From contig NZ_JACVOX010000003.1 in NCBI RefSeq assembly GCF_018882215.1, positions 62,001 to 126,000 of the forward strand: DNA of 64,000 bases, given 5' to 3'. The translations under genes were made by a program, and so were the position numbers. This DNA comes from Polynucleobacter sp. AP-Kaivos-20-H2. Its GTDB lineage: Bacteria; Pseudomonadota; Gammaproteobacteria; Burkholderiales; Burkholderiaceae. The notes beneath the pieces were generated by a model that ran no database searches, was not told the origin of the DNA, and was given only the letters and a program-made list of their open reading frames with translations. Positions 53,883 to 62,863 of the stretch are shown piece by piece (position 1 is the stretch's first letter; each line of letters opens with the position of its first letter).

Positions 53883-55037
53883 ATGAATTTATTTGGAAAA
53901 GTCACTAGGGCTTCGCTCTATTTCGTAGTTGCTTTTGGCACTGCTTTTGCTCATGCAGCAGAGAATATGCCTGGTGGCCCAGCTGTTAATCAGCTAAATT
54001 TCGCGCCTCCTGCTACCAAAATCATGCAAGAGATCCATTGGTTGCATTGGATGATGTTGGTCATTTGCGCAGTGATTTTTATTGGCGTTTTTGGGGTGAT
54101 GTTTTATTCCATCTTGAAGCATCGCAAATCATTGGGTCACAAATCAGCTTCTTTCCACGAGAGCACGACTGTTGAAATTATTTGGACAGTTATTCCATTG
54201 TTGATTGTTATCGGCATGGCATTGCCAGCAACAAAAACTGTTGTGGCAATGAAAGACACTACTAACTCTGACATCACTATTAAGACCACCGGCTATCAGT
54301 GGAAGTGGGGTTATGACTACATCAAGGGTGAGGGTGAAGGCATCAATTTTATTTCGACTTTGGCTACATCCCGAGAGGCAATCAATAACTTAGCACCTAA
54401 GTCAGATACTTATCTGATGGAAGTAGATAACGAAATGGTTGTGCCAGTTGGCAAAAAAATTCGTTTGATCACTACTGCTAACGACGTTATTCATGCTTGG
54501 ACTATCCCAGCGTTTGGCGTAAAGCAAGATGCGATACCAGGCTTTGTTCGTGACACCTGGTTTAGAGCCGACAAGATTGGTACTTTTCGCGGTCAGTGTT
54601 CTGAGCTTTGCGGTGCAGAGCATGCCTTCATGCCTATCGTTGTGAGAGTAGTTTCACAAGAGGATTACACCGCTTGGGTTGCTGAGAAGAAAAAAGCAAT
54701 GGGTGCAGGTGGTGGTGATCCGTCTAAGGTTTACACCCTGGAAGAGCAAAAAGAGCGTGGCGCAAAAGTATATGCAGCTAATTGCGCAGCTTGTCACCAG
54801 CCGAATGGCAAAGGTGCTGGGGCATTCCCTGCATTGGATGGCAGCAAAGTGGTTAATGGACCTAAAGCAGGCCAATTTAATATTTTGCTGAACGGTAAAA
54901 ATGCAATGCCGAAGTGGGCAGGCGTACTTTCCGACGGAGATATCGCAGCCGTAATTACTTATACCCGCAATTCGTGGGGTAATAAAACCGGCGAAGTGAT
55001 TCAGACCCAAGAAATTATTACCGCACGCGGCCAGTAA
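53883..55037 (+). CDS. coxB: Cytochrome c oxidase subunit II with fused cytochrome c domain
   Basis: A 384-residue caa3-type subunit II. Order: signal peptide (to about residue 26, AHA|AE), two membrane helices (about 48-70 and 95-115), and a cupredoxin domain with the CuA ligands in FRGQCSELCGAEHAFMPIVV near residues 235-250. A C-terminal mono-heme cytochrome c follows, with CAACHQ near 300 and distal Met in KNAMPKWAG. The fused cytochrome accepts electrons from soluble carriers. It is the first gene of the oxidase cluster and is followed by coxA after 42 bases. Confidence 0.96.
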   Translation: MNLFGKVTRASLYFVVAFGTAFAHAAENMPGGPAVNQLNFAPPATKIMQEIHWLHWMMLVICAVIFIGVFGVMFYSILKHRKSLGHKSASFHESTTVEIIWTVIPLLIVIGMALPATKTVVAMKDTTNSDITIKTTGYQWKWGYDYIKGEGEGINFISTLATSREAINNLAPKSDTYLMEVDNEMVVPVGKKIRLITTANDVIHAWTIPAFGVKQDAIPGFVRDTWFRADKIGTFRGQCSELCGAEHAFMPIVVRVVSQEDYTAWVAEKKKAMGAGGGDPSKVYTLEEQKERGAKVYAANCAACHQPNGKGAGAFPALDGSKVVNGPKAGQFNILLNGKNAMPKWAGVLSDGDIAAVITYTRNSWGNKTGEVIQTQEIITARGQ

Positions 55038-55079
55038 ATCAGATTAACTAATACAGATAAAACGAAACCGGAGTAATCC

Positions 55080-56699
55080 ATGAGCACAGTCTCTACAACC
55101 CACGACCACGCACACGATCACGCGCATGATGATCACACGCCACACGGATGGCGTCGTTGGTTATTTGCAACCAACCACAAAGACATCGGTACGATGTATT
55201 TGATCTTCTCGTTTATTAGCCTGTTAGCCGGCGGCACGATGGCCTTGGGAATTCGTCTGGAATTATTCCAGCCTGGTTTACAGTTCTTCCGCCCTGAGTT
55301 CTTTAATCAGCTAACAACCATGCATGGTTTGGTAATGGTGTTCGGCGCGATCATGCCGGCATTCGTTGGCTTCGCAAACTGGATGGTGCCTTTGCAAATT
55401 GGTGCATCTGATATGGCGTTTGCTCGTATGAATAACTTTAGCTTCTGGATTCTTCCAGTGGCTGCAACATTGCTTTTAAGTTCATTCTTAGTTCCTGGCG
55501 GCGCGCCTGCTGGCGGTTGGACAATCTACGCTCCATTGACCTCGCAAATGGGCCCTGGTATGGACATGGCTATTTTTGCCCTCCATTTATTAGGTGCGTC
55601 TTCCATCATGGGTTCGATCAACATCATCGTGACCATTTTGAATATGCGCGCTCCTGGTATGACTTTGATGAAGATGCCAATGTTCTGCTGGACTTGGTTG
55701 ATCACTGCTTACTTATTGATTGCGGTAATGCCTGTATTGGCTGGCGCAATTACGATGGTTTTAACTGACCGTCACTTTGGTACTTCATTCTTCTCTGCAG
55801 TTGGCGGCGGGGATCCGGTTATGTTCCAGCATATTTTCTGGTTCTTTGGGCACCCAGAGGTTTACATCATGATTCTTCCAGCATTTGGAATCGTTAGTGA
55901 AATCGTTCCTGCTTTCTCCAGAAAAACATTGTTTGGTTACAGCTCAATGGTTTACGCAACATCGTCTATTGCGATCTTGTCATTCATTGTTTGGGCTCAC
56001 CATATGTTTGCAACTGGTATGCCGGTAACTGGCCAGTTGTTCTTCATGTACGCAACGATGTTGATCGCTGTACCAACTGGTGTAAAGATTTTTAACTGGG
56101 TTGCAACCATGTGGAAAGGTTCAATGACCTTTGAAACTCCAATGTTGTGGGCTATTGGCTTCATCTTCGTATTTACGATGGGTGGCTTTACTGGCTTGAT
56201 CCTGGCATTGGCGCCAATCGATATTGGTTTGCAAGATACCTACTATGTTGTAGCGCACTTCCACTATGTGTTGGTAGCGGGTTCATTGTTTGCTATGTTC
56301 GCCGGCTTCTACTACTGGTGTCCTAAGTGGACCGGTCGCATGGCTAATGAAACTCGCGGCAAGATCCACTTTTGGACTTCCATGATTTTCTTTAACATCA
56401 CATTCTTCCCAATGCACTTCTTGGGCTTAGCAGGCATGCCACGTCGTTATGCCGACTACCCTACTCAGTTTGCTGATTTCAATTTAATTGCTTCAATCGG
56501 CGCTCTAGGCTTTGGATTATCGCAAGTGTACTTCTTGTTCTGTGTAGCATTACCTGCTTACCGTGGTCATGGTGAGAAGGCTCCAGCCAAGCCTTGGGAC
56601 GGTGCTAAGGGTTTAGAGTGGACTGTGCCTTCACCAGCTCCACACCACACCTTTGAAACTCCTCCAAGTGCTGAGCAGTTACGTGAAGCAGGAATTTAA
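55080..56699 (+). CDS. coxA: Cytochrome c oxidase subunit I
   Basis: Catalytic subunit with heme a, heme a3 and CuB, twelve membrane helices in 539 residues. Marks are the His-rich N-terminus ([16 protein letters not shown]), heme a ligand in [15 protein letters not shown], CuB ligands in [17 protein letters not shown] (H-x3-Y crosslink) and [12 protein letters not shown], and heme a3/a ligands in [17 protein letters not shown] ribosome site precedes the ATG. Its last bases overlap a small assembly-protein ORF in another frame. Confidence 0.97.
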   Translation: MSTVSTTHDHAHDHAHDDHTPHGWRRWLFATNHKDIGTMYLIFSFISLLAGGTMALGIRLELFQPGLQFFRPEFFNQLTTMHGLVMVFGAIMPAFVGFANWMVPLQIGASDMAFARMNNFSFWILPVAATLLLSSFLVPGGAPAGGWTIYAPLTSQMGPGMDMAIFALHLLGASSIMGSINIIVTILNMRAPGMTLMKMPMFCWTWLITAYLLIAVMPVLAGAITMVLTDRHFGTSFFSAVGGGDPVMFQHIFWFFGHPEVYIMILPAFGIVSEIVPAFSRKTLFGYSSMVYATSSIAILSFIVWAHHMFATGMPVTGQLFFMYATMLIAVPTGVKIFNWVATMWKGSMTFETPMLWAIGFIFVFTMGGFTGLILALAPIDIGLQDTYYVVAHFHYVLVAGSLFAMFAGFYYWCPKWTGRMANETRGKIHFWTSMIFFNITFFPMHFLGLAGMPRRYADYPTQFADFNLIASIGALGFGLSQVYFLFCVALPAYRGHGEKAPAKPWDGAKGLEWTVPSPAPHHTFETPPSAEQLREAGI

Positions 56700-56814
56700 T
56701 ACGTCCCCTAAACAAGCCCTAGCTGCGAATAATCGTCGCTTAGGGCTGATTCTTTTGAGCGTTGCCGTAGTCTTTTTTATTGGCATTGTGATGAAGTGGA
56801 GCGTTTTGGGTTAA
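56683..56814 (+). CDS. Cytochrome oxidase small assembly protein-like
   Basis: A 43-residue ORF that begins at a GTG inside the coxA 3' end and ends 15 bases before ctaG. The translation contains [20 protein letters not shown] followed by [11 protein letters not shown], one transmembrane helix after a basic segment. Small single-helix proteins of this pattern occupy the same slot in many betaproteobacterial cox operons and are annotated as small assembly proteins. The start is uncertain: an earlier in-frame codon or GTG 56683 both overlap coxA. Confidence 0.72.
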   Translation: MKQEFNTSPKQALAANNRRLGLILLSVAVVFFIGIVMKWSVLG

Positions 56815-56829
56815 TCCCACTTTGCCTAT

Positions 56830-57414
56830 ATGACCGTGACTTATTCTGCAAATCGCCAAATCTTAATGAAGCTACTTATTGCTTCAGTCATGATGTTTGG
56901 CTTTGGTTATGCCTTGGTTCCTATGTATAAAGCCTTGTGTGAGGTTACTGGGATTAATGTTGTAACGAGTAAAAATGACTATGGTGTCAGAGCCTTCAGC
57001 CCAAATAGGGTTGGTAATACCCAGGTTAACTATGCACGTACGGTGACGATTGAGTTTGACTCTAATAGCCGAGGCCCGTTTACTTTCAAACCAGTAAAGA
57101 ATTTTTTAGAAGTGCATCCTGGTGAAATGACTGAGATTGTTTATGAGGTTACCAACAATCAGAATCGCCCAGTGCGAGCACAGGCAATACCAAGTTATGC
57201 GCCTAAAAGTGCTACAGAGTTTTTTACAAAGTTAGAGTGTTTTTGTTTTCAAGAGCAAACCCTAGCGGCAAATGAAACAAAGAAGATGCCGGTAGTTTTT
57301 GTGATCGATGCGGGTTTACCGGATGATGTGAAAACCATTACTTTGTCGTATACCTTCTTTGAGCTGGGCATGGGTGGTACACCACCTGCACCAAAGTCAA
57401 AGGTGGTGTCGTGA
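56830..57414 (+). CDS. ctaG: Cytochrome c oxidase assembly protein CtaG/Cox11
   Basis: Copper chaperone that delivers CuB to subunit I. The 194-residue protein has one N-terminal helix (LIASVMMFGFGYALVPMYKALCEVTG, with the conserved Cys) and a periplasmic immunoglobulin-like domain. The copper-binding cysteines are in KLECFCFQEQTLAANE (CFCF motif) near residue 138, followed by MPVVFVID. It overlaps the DUF2970 gene by four bases (GTGA). Confidence 0.95.
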   Translation: MTVTYSANRQILMKLLIASVMMFGFGYALVPMYKALCEVTGINVVTSKNDYGVRAFSPNRVGNTQVNYARTVTIEFDSNSRGPFTFKPVKNFLEVHPGEMTEIVYEVTNNQNRPVRAQAIPSYAPKSATEFFTKLECFCFQEQTLAANETKKMPVVFVIDAGLPDDVKTITLSYTFFELGMGGTPPAPKSKVVS

Positions 57415-57605
57415 AGAAAAAAAGTAGTTTTATGCAGTCTATGAAAGCCGTGATGTGGGGCTTTTTGGGCGTGCGTAAACAATCAGGTTTGCAGGAAGAT
57501 GTAGCTTCACTCAGTTTTGTTCACATTATCATTGCAGGTGTTGTTGGCGCCTTGATTTTTATGGGTGTTCTCCTGTTGATAGTGAAAGCAGTTGTGTCCC
57601 AATGA
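57411..57605 (+). CDS. DUF2970 domain-containing protein
   Basis: A 64-residue membrane protein starting at a GTG that overlaps the ctaG stop. The order MQSMKAVMWGFLGVRKQSGLQED then one hydrophobic helix (VHIIIAGVVGALIFMGVLLLIVK) matches the DUF2970 family, which is found between cox11 and coxC in betaproteobacteria. Function unknown, presumably oxidase assembly or stability. Confidence 0.85.
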   Translation: MKKKSSFMQSMKAVMWGFLGVRKQSGLQEDVASLSFVHIIIAGVVGALIFMGVLLLIVKAVVSQ

Positions 57606-57634
57606 TTATTTTTTGATTGAATAGAGAGAATAAG

Positions 57635-58489
57635 ATGTCATCCAATTCAAACCCATACTATTTCGTCCCTGGACTATCTAGGCATCCTGCCATGGCCGCC
57701 GTCGGCTTAATTGCATTTGGCGCTGGTATGTCTGGCTGGGTAAATCACACTTCTTGGGGCGGCGCCCTGAGCTTGGTTGGTGTGGCATGGATTCTGTTTG
57801 TGCTCTATCACTGGTTCGGAGATACGATTGCTGAATCCAATGCTGGTAAGAATGGTATCAACGTTGATATTTCTTATCGTTGGTCAATGGCTTGGTTCAT
57901 CTTTTCAGAAATCATGTTCTTTGGTGCATTCTTTGCGGCCCTCTTTTACGCACGCAATATTGCAATGCCTTGGATGGGTGACGTTACGAGCAAATTACTT
58001 TGGCCTAATTTCCAGGCTGTTTGGCCAAATGATGGTCCTGCTGGATTGGTTGAGAAATTCACAACCATGGGCCCTTGGCCGGTTCCAACCATCAACACAT
58101 TGTTGTTGCTAAGCTCTGGTGTGACTATTACTATTGCTCACCATGCATTGGTAGAGAACCACATGAAGAAAGCCATTATTGGCTTGGCTGCAACTGTTGG
58201 CCTGGGCTTTATCTTCTTGTGTTTCCAAGGCTACGAGTACTACCATGCCTACCATGAGCTTAATTTGAAGCTCACATCAGGTATCTACGGCTCTACATTC
58301 TTTATGTTGACTGGCTTCCATGGTTTCCACGTATTCCTTGGTGGCACTATGCTGGCGATCGTATTGCGCCGTATGATTCGTGGCGACTTTACTGCTAAAC
58401 ACCACTTTGCTTTTGAAGGCGCTGCTTGGTACTGGCACTTCGTTGACGTAGTCTGGCTTGGTTTGTACATCGCTGTTTACTGGATGTAA
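57635..58489 (+). CDS. coxC: Cytochrome c oxidase subunit III
   Basis: A seven-helix membrane subunit of 284 residues. Key parts are YYFVPGLSRHPAMAAVGL at the N-terminus, WFIFSEIMFFGAFFAALFYAR near residue 88 (with the conserved Glu), GVTITIAHHALVENH, and the last helix GAAWYWHFVDVVWLGLYIAVYW. The ATG at 57635 has an AGAGAGAA ribosome site; a TTG six codons earlier is less likely. A palindromic terminator follows ten bases past the stop. Confidence 0.95.
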   Translation: MSSNSNPYYFVPGLSRHPAMAAVGLIAFGAGMSGWVNHTSWGGALSLVGVAWILFVLYHWFGDTIAESNAGKNGINVDISYRWSMAWFIFSEIMFFGAFFAALFYARNIAMPWMGDVTSKLLWPNFQAVWPNDGPAGLVEKFTTMGPWPVPTINTLLLLSSGVTITIAHHALVENHMKKAIIGLAATVGLGFIFLCFQGYEYYHAYHELNLKLTSGIYGSTFFMLTGFHGFHVFLGGTMLAIVLRRMIRGDFTAKHHFAFEGAAWYWHFVDVVWLGLYIAVYWM

Positions 58490-58498
58490 GTTGAATAA

Positions 58499-58528
58499 AA
58501 ATCGGGGCTTTAAAGCCCCGATTTGTTT
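58499..58528. terminator. Bidirectional terminator after coxC
   Basis: A 26-base perfect palindrome (58499-58524), AAATCGGGGCTTT joined directly to its complement, with flanking A- and T-runs (aaaa before, ttgtttta after). It lies between coxC and the opposing DUF2909 gene, so it can end transcription from both sides. Confidence 0.85.
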
Positions 58529-58555
58529 TAGCACTCTTGTTGTGTGCGGTAACGG

Positions 58556-58768
58556 TTAGTTTGTTCCCACCCTGATGCCAGTAGCCTCAATGAGGCCAAA
58601 GTAGTGGGCTAGCAGAATTCCTAAAAATAGCGCGACGGATAACCCAATGCGTAGCATCAGTGAATGAACCATGCGGGAACTATTTCCCCTATCTTTCATC
58701 ATGTAATAAAGAGCCGATCCTAAGCTAAAAACAATCATTAGTAGGACAATAGGAATAATCCACTTCAT
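58556..58768 (-). CDS. Twin transmembrane protein (DUF2909 family)
   Basis: A 70-residue protein with two hydrophobic helices (about residues 3-22, IIPIVLLMIVFSLGSALYYM, and 40-60) separated by a basic loop KDRGNSSRMVHSLMLR. This is the DUF2909 pattern, found in cox clusters of betaproteobacteria on the opposite strand. Function unknown. Its start codon is only 14 bases from the SURF1 start, on the other strand. Confidence 0.82.
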   Translation of the reverse strand: MKWIIPIVLLMIVFSLGSALYYMMKDRGNSSRMVHSLMLRIGLSVALFLGILLAHYFGLIEATGIRVGTN

Positions 58769-58782
58769 CTCAAATCCCTCAA

Positions 58783-59571
58783 TTGAATAAGCTGTTTTTT
58801 GCCCTCGTTGCCAAGCGCATAGTTGCTACTTTATCAGCCTTGCTGGTGATTGCGATCGGCTGTGGCGCTGGGGTCTGGCAACTGAGCAGGGCTAACACCA
58901 AAATTGCCTTAGCAGCAAATTTACAGGCCCGCCAACAAATGCCGATCTTAAGTGCCAATGCCATACCATGGACTTTGGAAGAGGCTAGTGAACGTCGTAT
59001 GATTGCTCGTGGGCGATATGTTCCCGAGGCAGCAGTTTGGCTGGATAACAGGCCAAGACCTATTCCTCCTGTTGGTAGCGCCACTGCACAGTCCGGCTTT
59101 TACCTGATGATGCCTTTGAGGTTGGAAGGGAAAGATGAGGTTCTTTGGGTGAATCGGGGTTGGGCGCCGCGCAATAATGAAAATCGCGAAACCCTCCCAC
59201 CCGTGCAAACTCCAAACAAGGTAGTCAATATTGAAGGCGTTGTATTTGCTCATCCCGGGAAAGTCTATGAGCTTGGGAGTAGCAAGATTTCTGCCGATGT
59301 AAACAAACCAAGAATTGAACAAAATTTTGATTTAACAGCTGAAGGCAAGTTACATGGTTGGAGTCAAGCGCCCTTTATCTTGCGTGAGATTGAGGTTGGC
59401 ATAGAGGATGGCTTAATCCGTGATTGGGCACCTCTGACAACTGGGGTCGATCGCCATTATGCTTATGCATTCCAGTGGTTTGCTTTGGCTTTTGCTGGAT
59501 TTTTATTTTGGTTGCTAAGTGGCCTGCGGCAATATAAACGACAGGGATTAGTGAATGGGGATCAAGAGTGA
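58783..59571 (+). CDS. SURF1 family cytochrome oxidase assembly protein
   Basis: A 262-residue protein with an N-terminal helix (about 14-30) and a C-terminal helix (about 225-245) flanking a periplasmic domain, the SURF1 layout. Motifs are GVWQLSRANTKIALAANL, RGRYVPEAAVWLDNRPR, VLWVNRGWAPRN and HYAYAFQWFALAF. SURF1 helps insertion of heme a into subunit I. The start is a TTG at 58783 without a good ribosome site; no ATG is available before the first helix. It overlaps the next gene by four bases. Confidence 0.9.
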   Translation: MNKLFFALVAKRIVATLSALLVIAIGCGAGVWQLSRANTKIALAANLQARQQMPILSANAIPWTLEEASERRMIARGRYVPEAAVWLDNRPRPIPPVGSATAQSGFYLMMPLRLEGKDEVLWVNRGWAPRNNENRETLPPVQTPNKVVNIEGVVFAHPGKVYELGSSKISADVNKPRIEQNFDLTAEGKLHGWSQAPFILREIEVGIEDGLIRDWAPLTTGVDRHYAYAFQWFALAFAGFLFWLLSGLRQYKRQGLVNGDQE

Positions 59572-60224
59572 GTGATAAAGAGTTATTAATTCCAGCTTCA
59601 CAGGTGGATGCATCTGCGATTAATGCGCGTACGCGTCGTGGCCGCATTCAGATGTTGTTGTTATTGCTGGCTTGTGCCTCACCAGTTCTCGCTTCTTACT
59701 TTGCTTATTATGTGATTAAACCTGAGGGTGGAAAAACCAATTTCGGAACGCTCGTATATCCAGCGCAAGAGTTCAATGCGGCGTGGCTTGATACTCCACT
59801 CCAGGGTAAATGGACTCTCTTGGTAGCTCGTCCAGCTGGCGAATGTCACATCAAAGATGAGAAATGTATTGAAGCTTTATTTCTGATGCGCCAAACCAAA
59901 GTTGCTATGGGTAGAGAAAGTGGACGCTTGCAGTTGATCTGGGTGAATACCGATGGCAAGCCTGTTGACCCTGAAGTCCTAAAGATTTATGACGAAAAGA
60001 CGGCGGGGCTTAAGGTGCTTACATTGCCTTCCGACCCAAAGAAAAGGACTGAATTTGAGGCTTGGTTAAATAAAGAGGGTGTAGGACAGGAAATTCAGTT
60101 GATTGACCCAAGTCCTGCCAAGATGATGTATTTCCCAGTGACAAATTCTCCTAAAGAATTTTCTAGTATGAAGAAAGACTTGGAAAAGCTTCTGAAGTTA
60201 AATCACAAGGGCGAAAGTTTGTAA
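59568..60224 (+). CDS. Membrane-anchored thioredoxin-like protein of the cox cluster
   Basis: A 218-residue protein starting at GTG (overlapping the SURF1 stop). One helix (about residues 25-45, IQMLLLLLACASPVLASYFAYYV) is followed by a domain with KWTLLVARPAGECHIKDEKCIEALFLMRQ and RLQLIWVNTDGKPVDPEV, which reads as a thioredoxin-like fold related to SCO proteins. The cysteines are spaced C-x6-C instead of the SCO copper motif C-x3-C. It is probably an assembly factor; the family is seen in the same place in relatives, but its role is not defined. Confidence 0.7.
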   Translation: MSDKELLIPASQVDASAINARTRRGRIQMLLLLLACASPVLASYFAYYVIKPEGGKTNFGTLVYPAQEFNAAWLDTPLQGKWTLLVARPAGECHIKDEKCIEALFLMRQTKVAMGRESGRLQLIWVNTDGKPVDPEVLKIYDEKTAGLKVLTLPSDPKKRTEFEAWLNKEGVGQEIQLIDPSPAKMMYFPVTNSPKEFSSMKKDLEKLLKLNHKGESL

Positions 60225-61345
60225 TGCCCAGTCTGATTTTATTTCTGGAGCTGGCGGCCATCGCTATTGTTTTTGCTGGCCTACCGCTCTTCTTCATTTG
60301 GAAAAAGCCTGGCTATAGCTTGTTGCAAAAACTTAATTGGGTTTTGGTCTTTATGACCTTTGACCTAATTGTATTTGGTGCATTTACACGTCTCACTGAC
60401 TCTGGGCTGGGCTGCCCTGATTGGCCTGGATGCTACGGTACTTCGAATCCTTTTCATGCACTTGGCGACATTCAGCAAGCTGAGAGCGCCTTGCCGACTG
60501 GGCCTGTAACGGTCATTAAGGCTTGGATCGAAATGATTCATCGCTACTTAGCTATGACAGTAGGTACATTGATTTTAGTGCAAGTGGCTATTGCATTTTC
60601 TGAACTGAAGTCCTTAGGAAAAAAGCCTTTGTTCGGTAGCTTGGGATTGCTCTTATTAGTTTGTGTTCAAGGCGCCTTTGGTGCTTGGACTGTCACCCTG
60701 AAGTTGCAGCCAATCATCGTTTCGATTCATTTGATGTTGGCCTTAGTGTTATTGGCCTGCTTAACAGCGTATGCGCAGCAGTCATGGGAGACCAAGTCCT
60801 CTGCTATTCGCACCATTCGGGTACGACCGCTTTCTGCGCAACTCCTCACCCTTTCTTTTATAGTTTTATTCATACAGGTTTTCCTAGGCGCATGGGTGAG
60901 TACCAATTACGCAGTACTAGCCTGTCCTGATTTCCCAACCTGTTTGGGAAGTGCTTGGCCTGAGACTAATTGGAGTGAGGGCTTTACTCTCTGGCGTCAA
61001 TTGGGGCTCAATGCTCAGGGAGAATTTATCTCCCCTGCGGCCCTGCAAACAATCCACTGGGCACATCGCCTCTTTGCCATGCTGGTATTGCTTGTACTTG
61101 GGACCCTGGGCTGGAGAGCGCTTGCGCTGGCAACCCCAGTTCTAGCAGGCCTTAGTCAAGTGGCTAAGCTATTGCTCGGAGTGCTTTTATTGCAAGTCAT
61201 CACTGGTATTTCTAATGTGGTGTTTCAGTGGCCGTTATTGGCGGCTTTATTGCACACTGCTGGCTCTGCGGCTTTGGTATTCTGTTTGGTCAGAATGAGC
61301 TATTGGGCATCTTGGAAGCCTTTCATTCAAAAGAAGATGGCGTAA
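60224..61345 (+). CDS. ctaA: Heme A synthase (COX15/CtaA)
   Basis: Converts heme O to heme A. The 373-residue protein has about eight membrane helices. [22 protein letters not shown] near residue 48 carries the conserved Cys pair. Conserved histidines, likely heme ligands, are in [37 protein letters not shown] and [11 protein letters not shown] second [11 protein letters not shown] mirrors the first. It overlaps the preceding gene by one base (TAATG) and is two bases before ctaB. Confidence 0.93.
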   Translation: MPSLILFLELAAIAIVFAGLPLFFIWKKPGYSLLQKLNWVLVFMTFDLIVFGAFTRLTDSGLGCPDWPGCYGTSNPFHALGDIQQAESALPTGPVTVIKAWIEMIHRYLAMTVGTLILVQVAIAFSELKSLGKKPLFGSLGLLLLVCVQGAFGAWTVTLKLQPIIVSIHLMLALVLLACLTAYAQQSWETKSSAIRTIRVRPLSAQLLTLSFIVLFIQVFLGAWVSTNYAVLACPDFPTCLGSAWPETNWSEGFTLWRQLGLNAQGEFISPAALQTIHWAHRLFAMLVLLVLGTLGWRALALATPVLAGLSQVAKLLLGVLLLQVITGISNVVFQWPLLAALLHTAGSAALVFCLVRMSYWASWKPFIQKKMA

Positions 61346-61347
61346 AT

Positions 61348-62241
61348 ATGAGCGACTCTAAAACAAGCGCATCAGTGGCTATGCCACGTTGGCGTCAATA
61401 TTGGGTTTTAACTAAACCCAGAGTGACTCAGCTCGCCGTTTTTTGTGCAGTGATTGGTATGTTCTTGGCGACGCCTGGCATGGTTCCGTATCCAGTGCTA
61501 TTTGGTGGCATTGTAGGTATCTGGCTTTTAGCTAGCGCTGCATTTGCAGTGAACTGCTTGATTGAGCAAGCCGTTGATGCCAAGATGAAGCGTACTGCTT
61601 GGCGTCCATCAGCCACCGGCGAAGTCACACCTTTTCATATCATTATTTTCTCAATTGTTCTGGGTTCACTTGGAATGGTTATTTTGTGGAATTTCTGTAA
61701 TCCATTAACAATGTGGCTAACGCTTGCTACCTTTGTTGGTTATGCAGTCATCTATACCTGGTTACTAAAGCCTGCCACGCCGCAGAATATTGTGATTGGC
61801 GGTTTATCCGGTGCGATGCCACCAGCCTTGGGTTGGGCTGCAGTGACTAATACGCTTTCTGCAGAAGCCTGGCTTTTGGTTCTGATTATTTTTGTGTGGA
61901 CTCCTCCACATTTCTGGGCACTGGCTTTGTATCGTCGCGATGACTATGTTCAATCGGGCTTACCAATGTTGCCAGTGACTCATGGAGAGCGTTTTACACT
62001 TCTGAATATCGTTCTCTATACCCTCATATTGATTGCAGCTACGATGCTGCCTTATATCTATGGCATGAGCGGTATGGTGTATTTAGTTTCGGCAATCATC
62101 CTGGGCTTAATGTTCCTGGCCTATGTCATTGCTTTGTTTATTTCCTATAGCGATGCTTTAGCCAAAAAGACCTTCCGCTTTTCTATTACCTATCTTTCGC
62201 TTCTGTTTGCAGCGCTTTTGATAGACCATTATTTCCTCTGA
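61348..62241 (+). CDS. ctaB: Protoheme IX farnesyltransferase (heme O synthase)
   Basis: A UbiA-type prenyltransferase of 297 residues that makes heme O from heme B and farnesyl diphosphate. [21 protein letters not shown] opens the first helix; the prenyl-diphosphate motif is [20 protein letters not shown] near residue 70, where the first Asp of NxxxDxxxD is Glu. Later [23 protein letters not shown] and [18 protein letters not shown] are typical. The start at 61348 follows ctaA; the earlier opening is within ctaA. Heme O passes to CtaA. Confidence 0.93.
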   Translation: MSDSKTSASVAMPRWRQYWVLTKPRVTQLAVFCAVIGMFLATPGMVPYPVLFGGIVGIWLLASAAFAVNCLIEQAVDAKMKRTAWRPSATGEVTPFHIIIFSIVLGSLGMVILWNFCNPLTMWLTLATFVGYAVIYTWLLKPATPQNIVIGGLSGAMPPALGWAAVTNTLSAEAWLLVLIIFVWTPPHFWALALYRRDDYVQSGLPMLPVTHGERFTLLNIVLYTLILIAATMLPYIYGMSGMVYLVSAIILGLMFLAYVIALFISYSDALAKKTFRFSITYLSLLFAALLIDHYFL

Positions 62242-62248
62242 GAGTCAT

Positions 62249-62833
62249 ATGAATTTTTTGCGCATTTGCTTTTTAGCAATTCTTTGTTTTGTATTGACTG
62301 CTTGCAGCCCAAAGCCAGAGTTTAAAAATATTGATATCACTGGCAGCACTGCTTTTGGCAAAGACTTTAGTTTGGTGGACCCTGATGGCAAGGTCAGGAC
62401 CTTGGCAGACTTTAAGGGCAAAGTGGTAGTGATGTTTTTTGGTTATACCCAGTGCCCTGATATTTGCCCAACAACCTTAACTGAAATGCAGCAAGTCATG
62501 ACGCTCTTGGGGCCTCAGTCCGATAAGGTGCAGGTGCTTTTTGTCACCGTAGATCCTGAGCGCGATACCGCAGAGATTCTCAAGCAGTACGTCCCTGCGT
62601 TTGATCCTCGTTTCTTGGGTTTGCGTCCCGCAGATGAGGCGGCTTTGGAAAAGGTGGCTAAAGACTTCAAGATTTATTACAAGAAAGTTCCAGGATCTAA
62701 GCCAGGCTCTTACACCATGGATCACACCGCGGGTAGCTATGCATTTGATCCTGAGAGTCATCTACGTTTATATATCAAGCACGTTCAAGGTCCAGAGACC
62801 TTGGCGCATGATTTGAAAGAACTGCTGAAGTAA
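62249..62833 (+). CDS. SCO1/SenC family copper chaperone
   Basis: A 194-residue lipoprotein: signal ILCFVLTAC with lipobox LTAC. The thioredoxin-like domain has the copper motif FGYTQCPDICPTT (C-x3-C) near residue 72 and the third ligand His in MDHTAGSYAFD near 160. SCO proteins help load CuA in subunit II. It is the last gene of the cox cluster, seven bases after ctaB, and convergent with rpoH. Confidence 0.94.
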   Translation: MNFLRICFLAILCFVLTACSPKPEFKNIDITGSTAFGKDFSLVDPDGKVRTLADFKGKVVVMFFGYTQCPDICPTTLTEMQQVMTLLGPQSDKVQVLFVTVDPERDTAEILKQYVPAFDPRFLGLRPADEAALEKVAKDFKIYYKKVPGSKPGSYTMDHTAGSYAFDPESHLRLYIKHVQGPETLAHDLKELLK

Positions 62834-62840
62834 AAAGTTT

Positions 62841-62863
62841 GCAGCTTAAGCTAATTAAGCTGC
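62841..62863. terminator. Hairpin between SCO and rpoH
   Basis: GCAGCTTAA pairs with TTAAGCTGC around a five-base GCTAA loop. The right arm overlaps the rpoH stop codon. The plus-strand side has no clear T-tract, and on the minus strand a T-run (aaacttttta) follows, so it fits better as an rpoH terminator. It may serve both. Confidence 0.5.
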
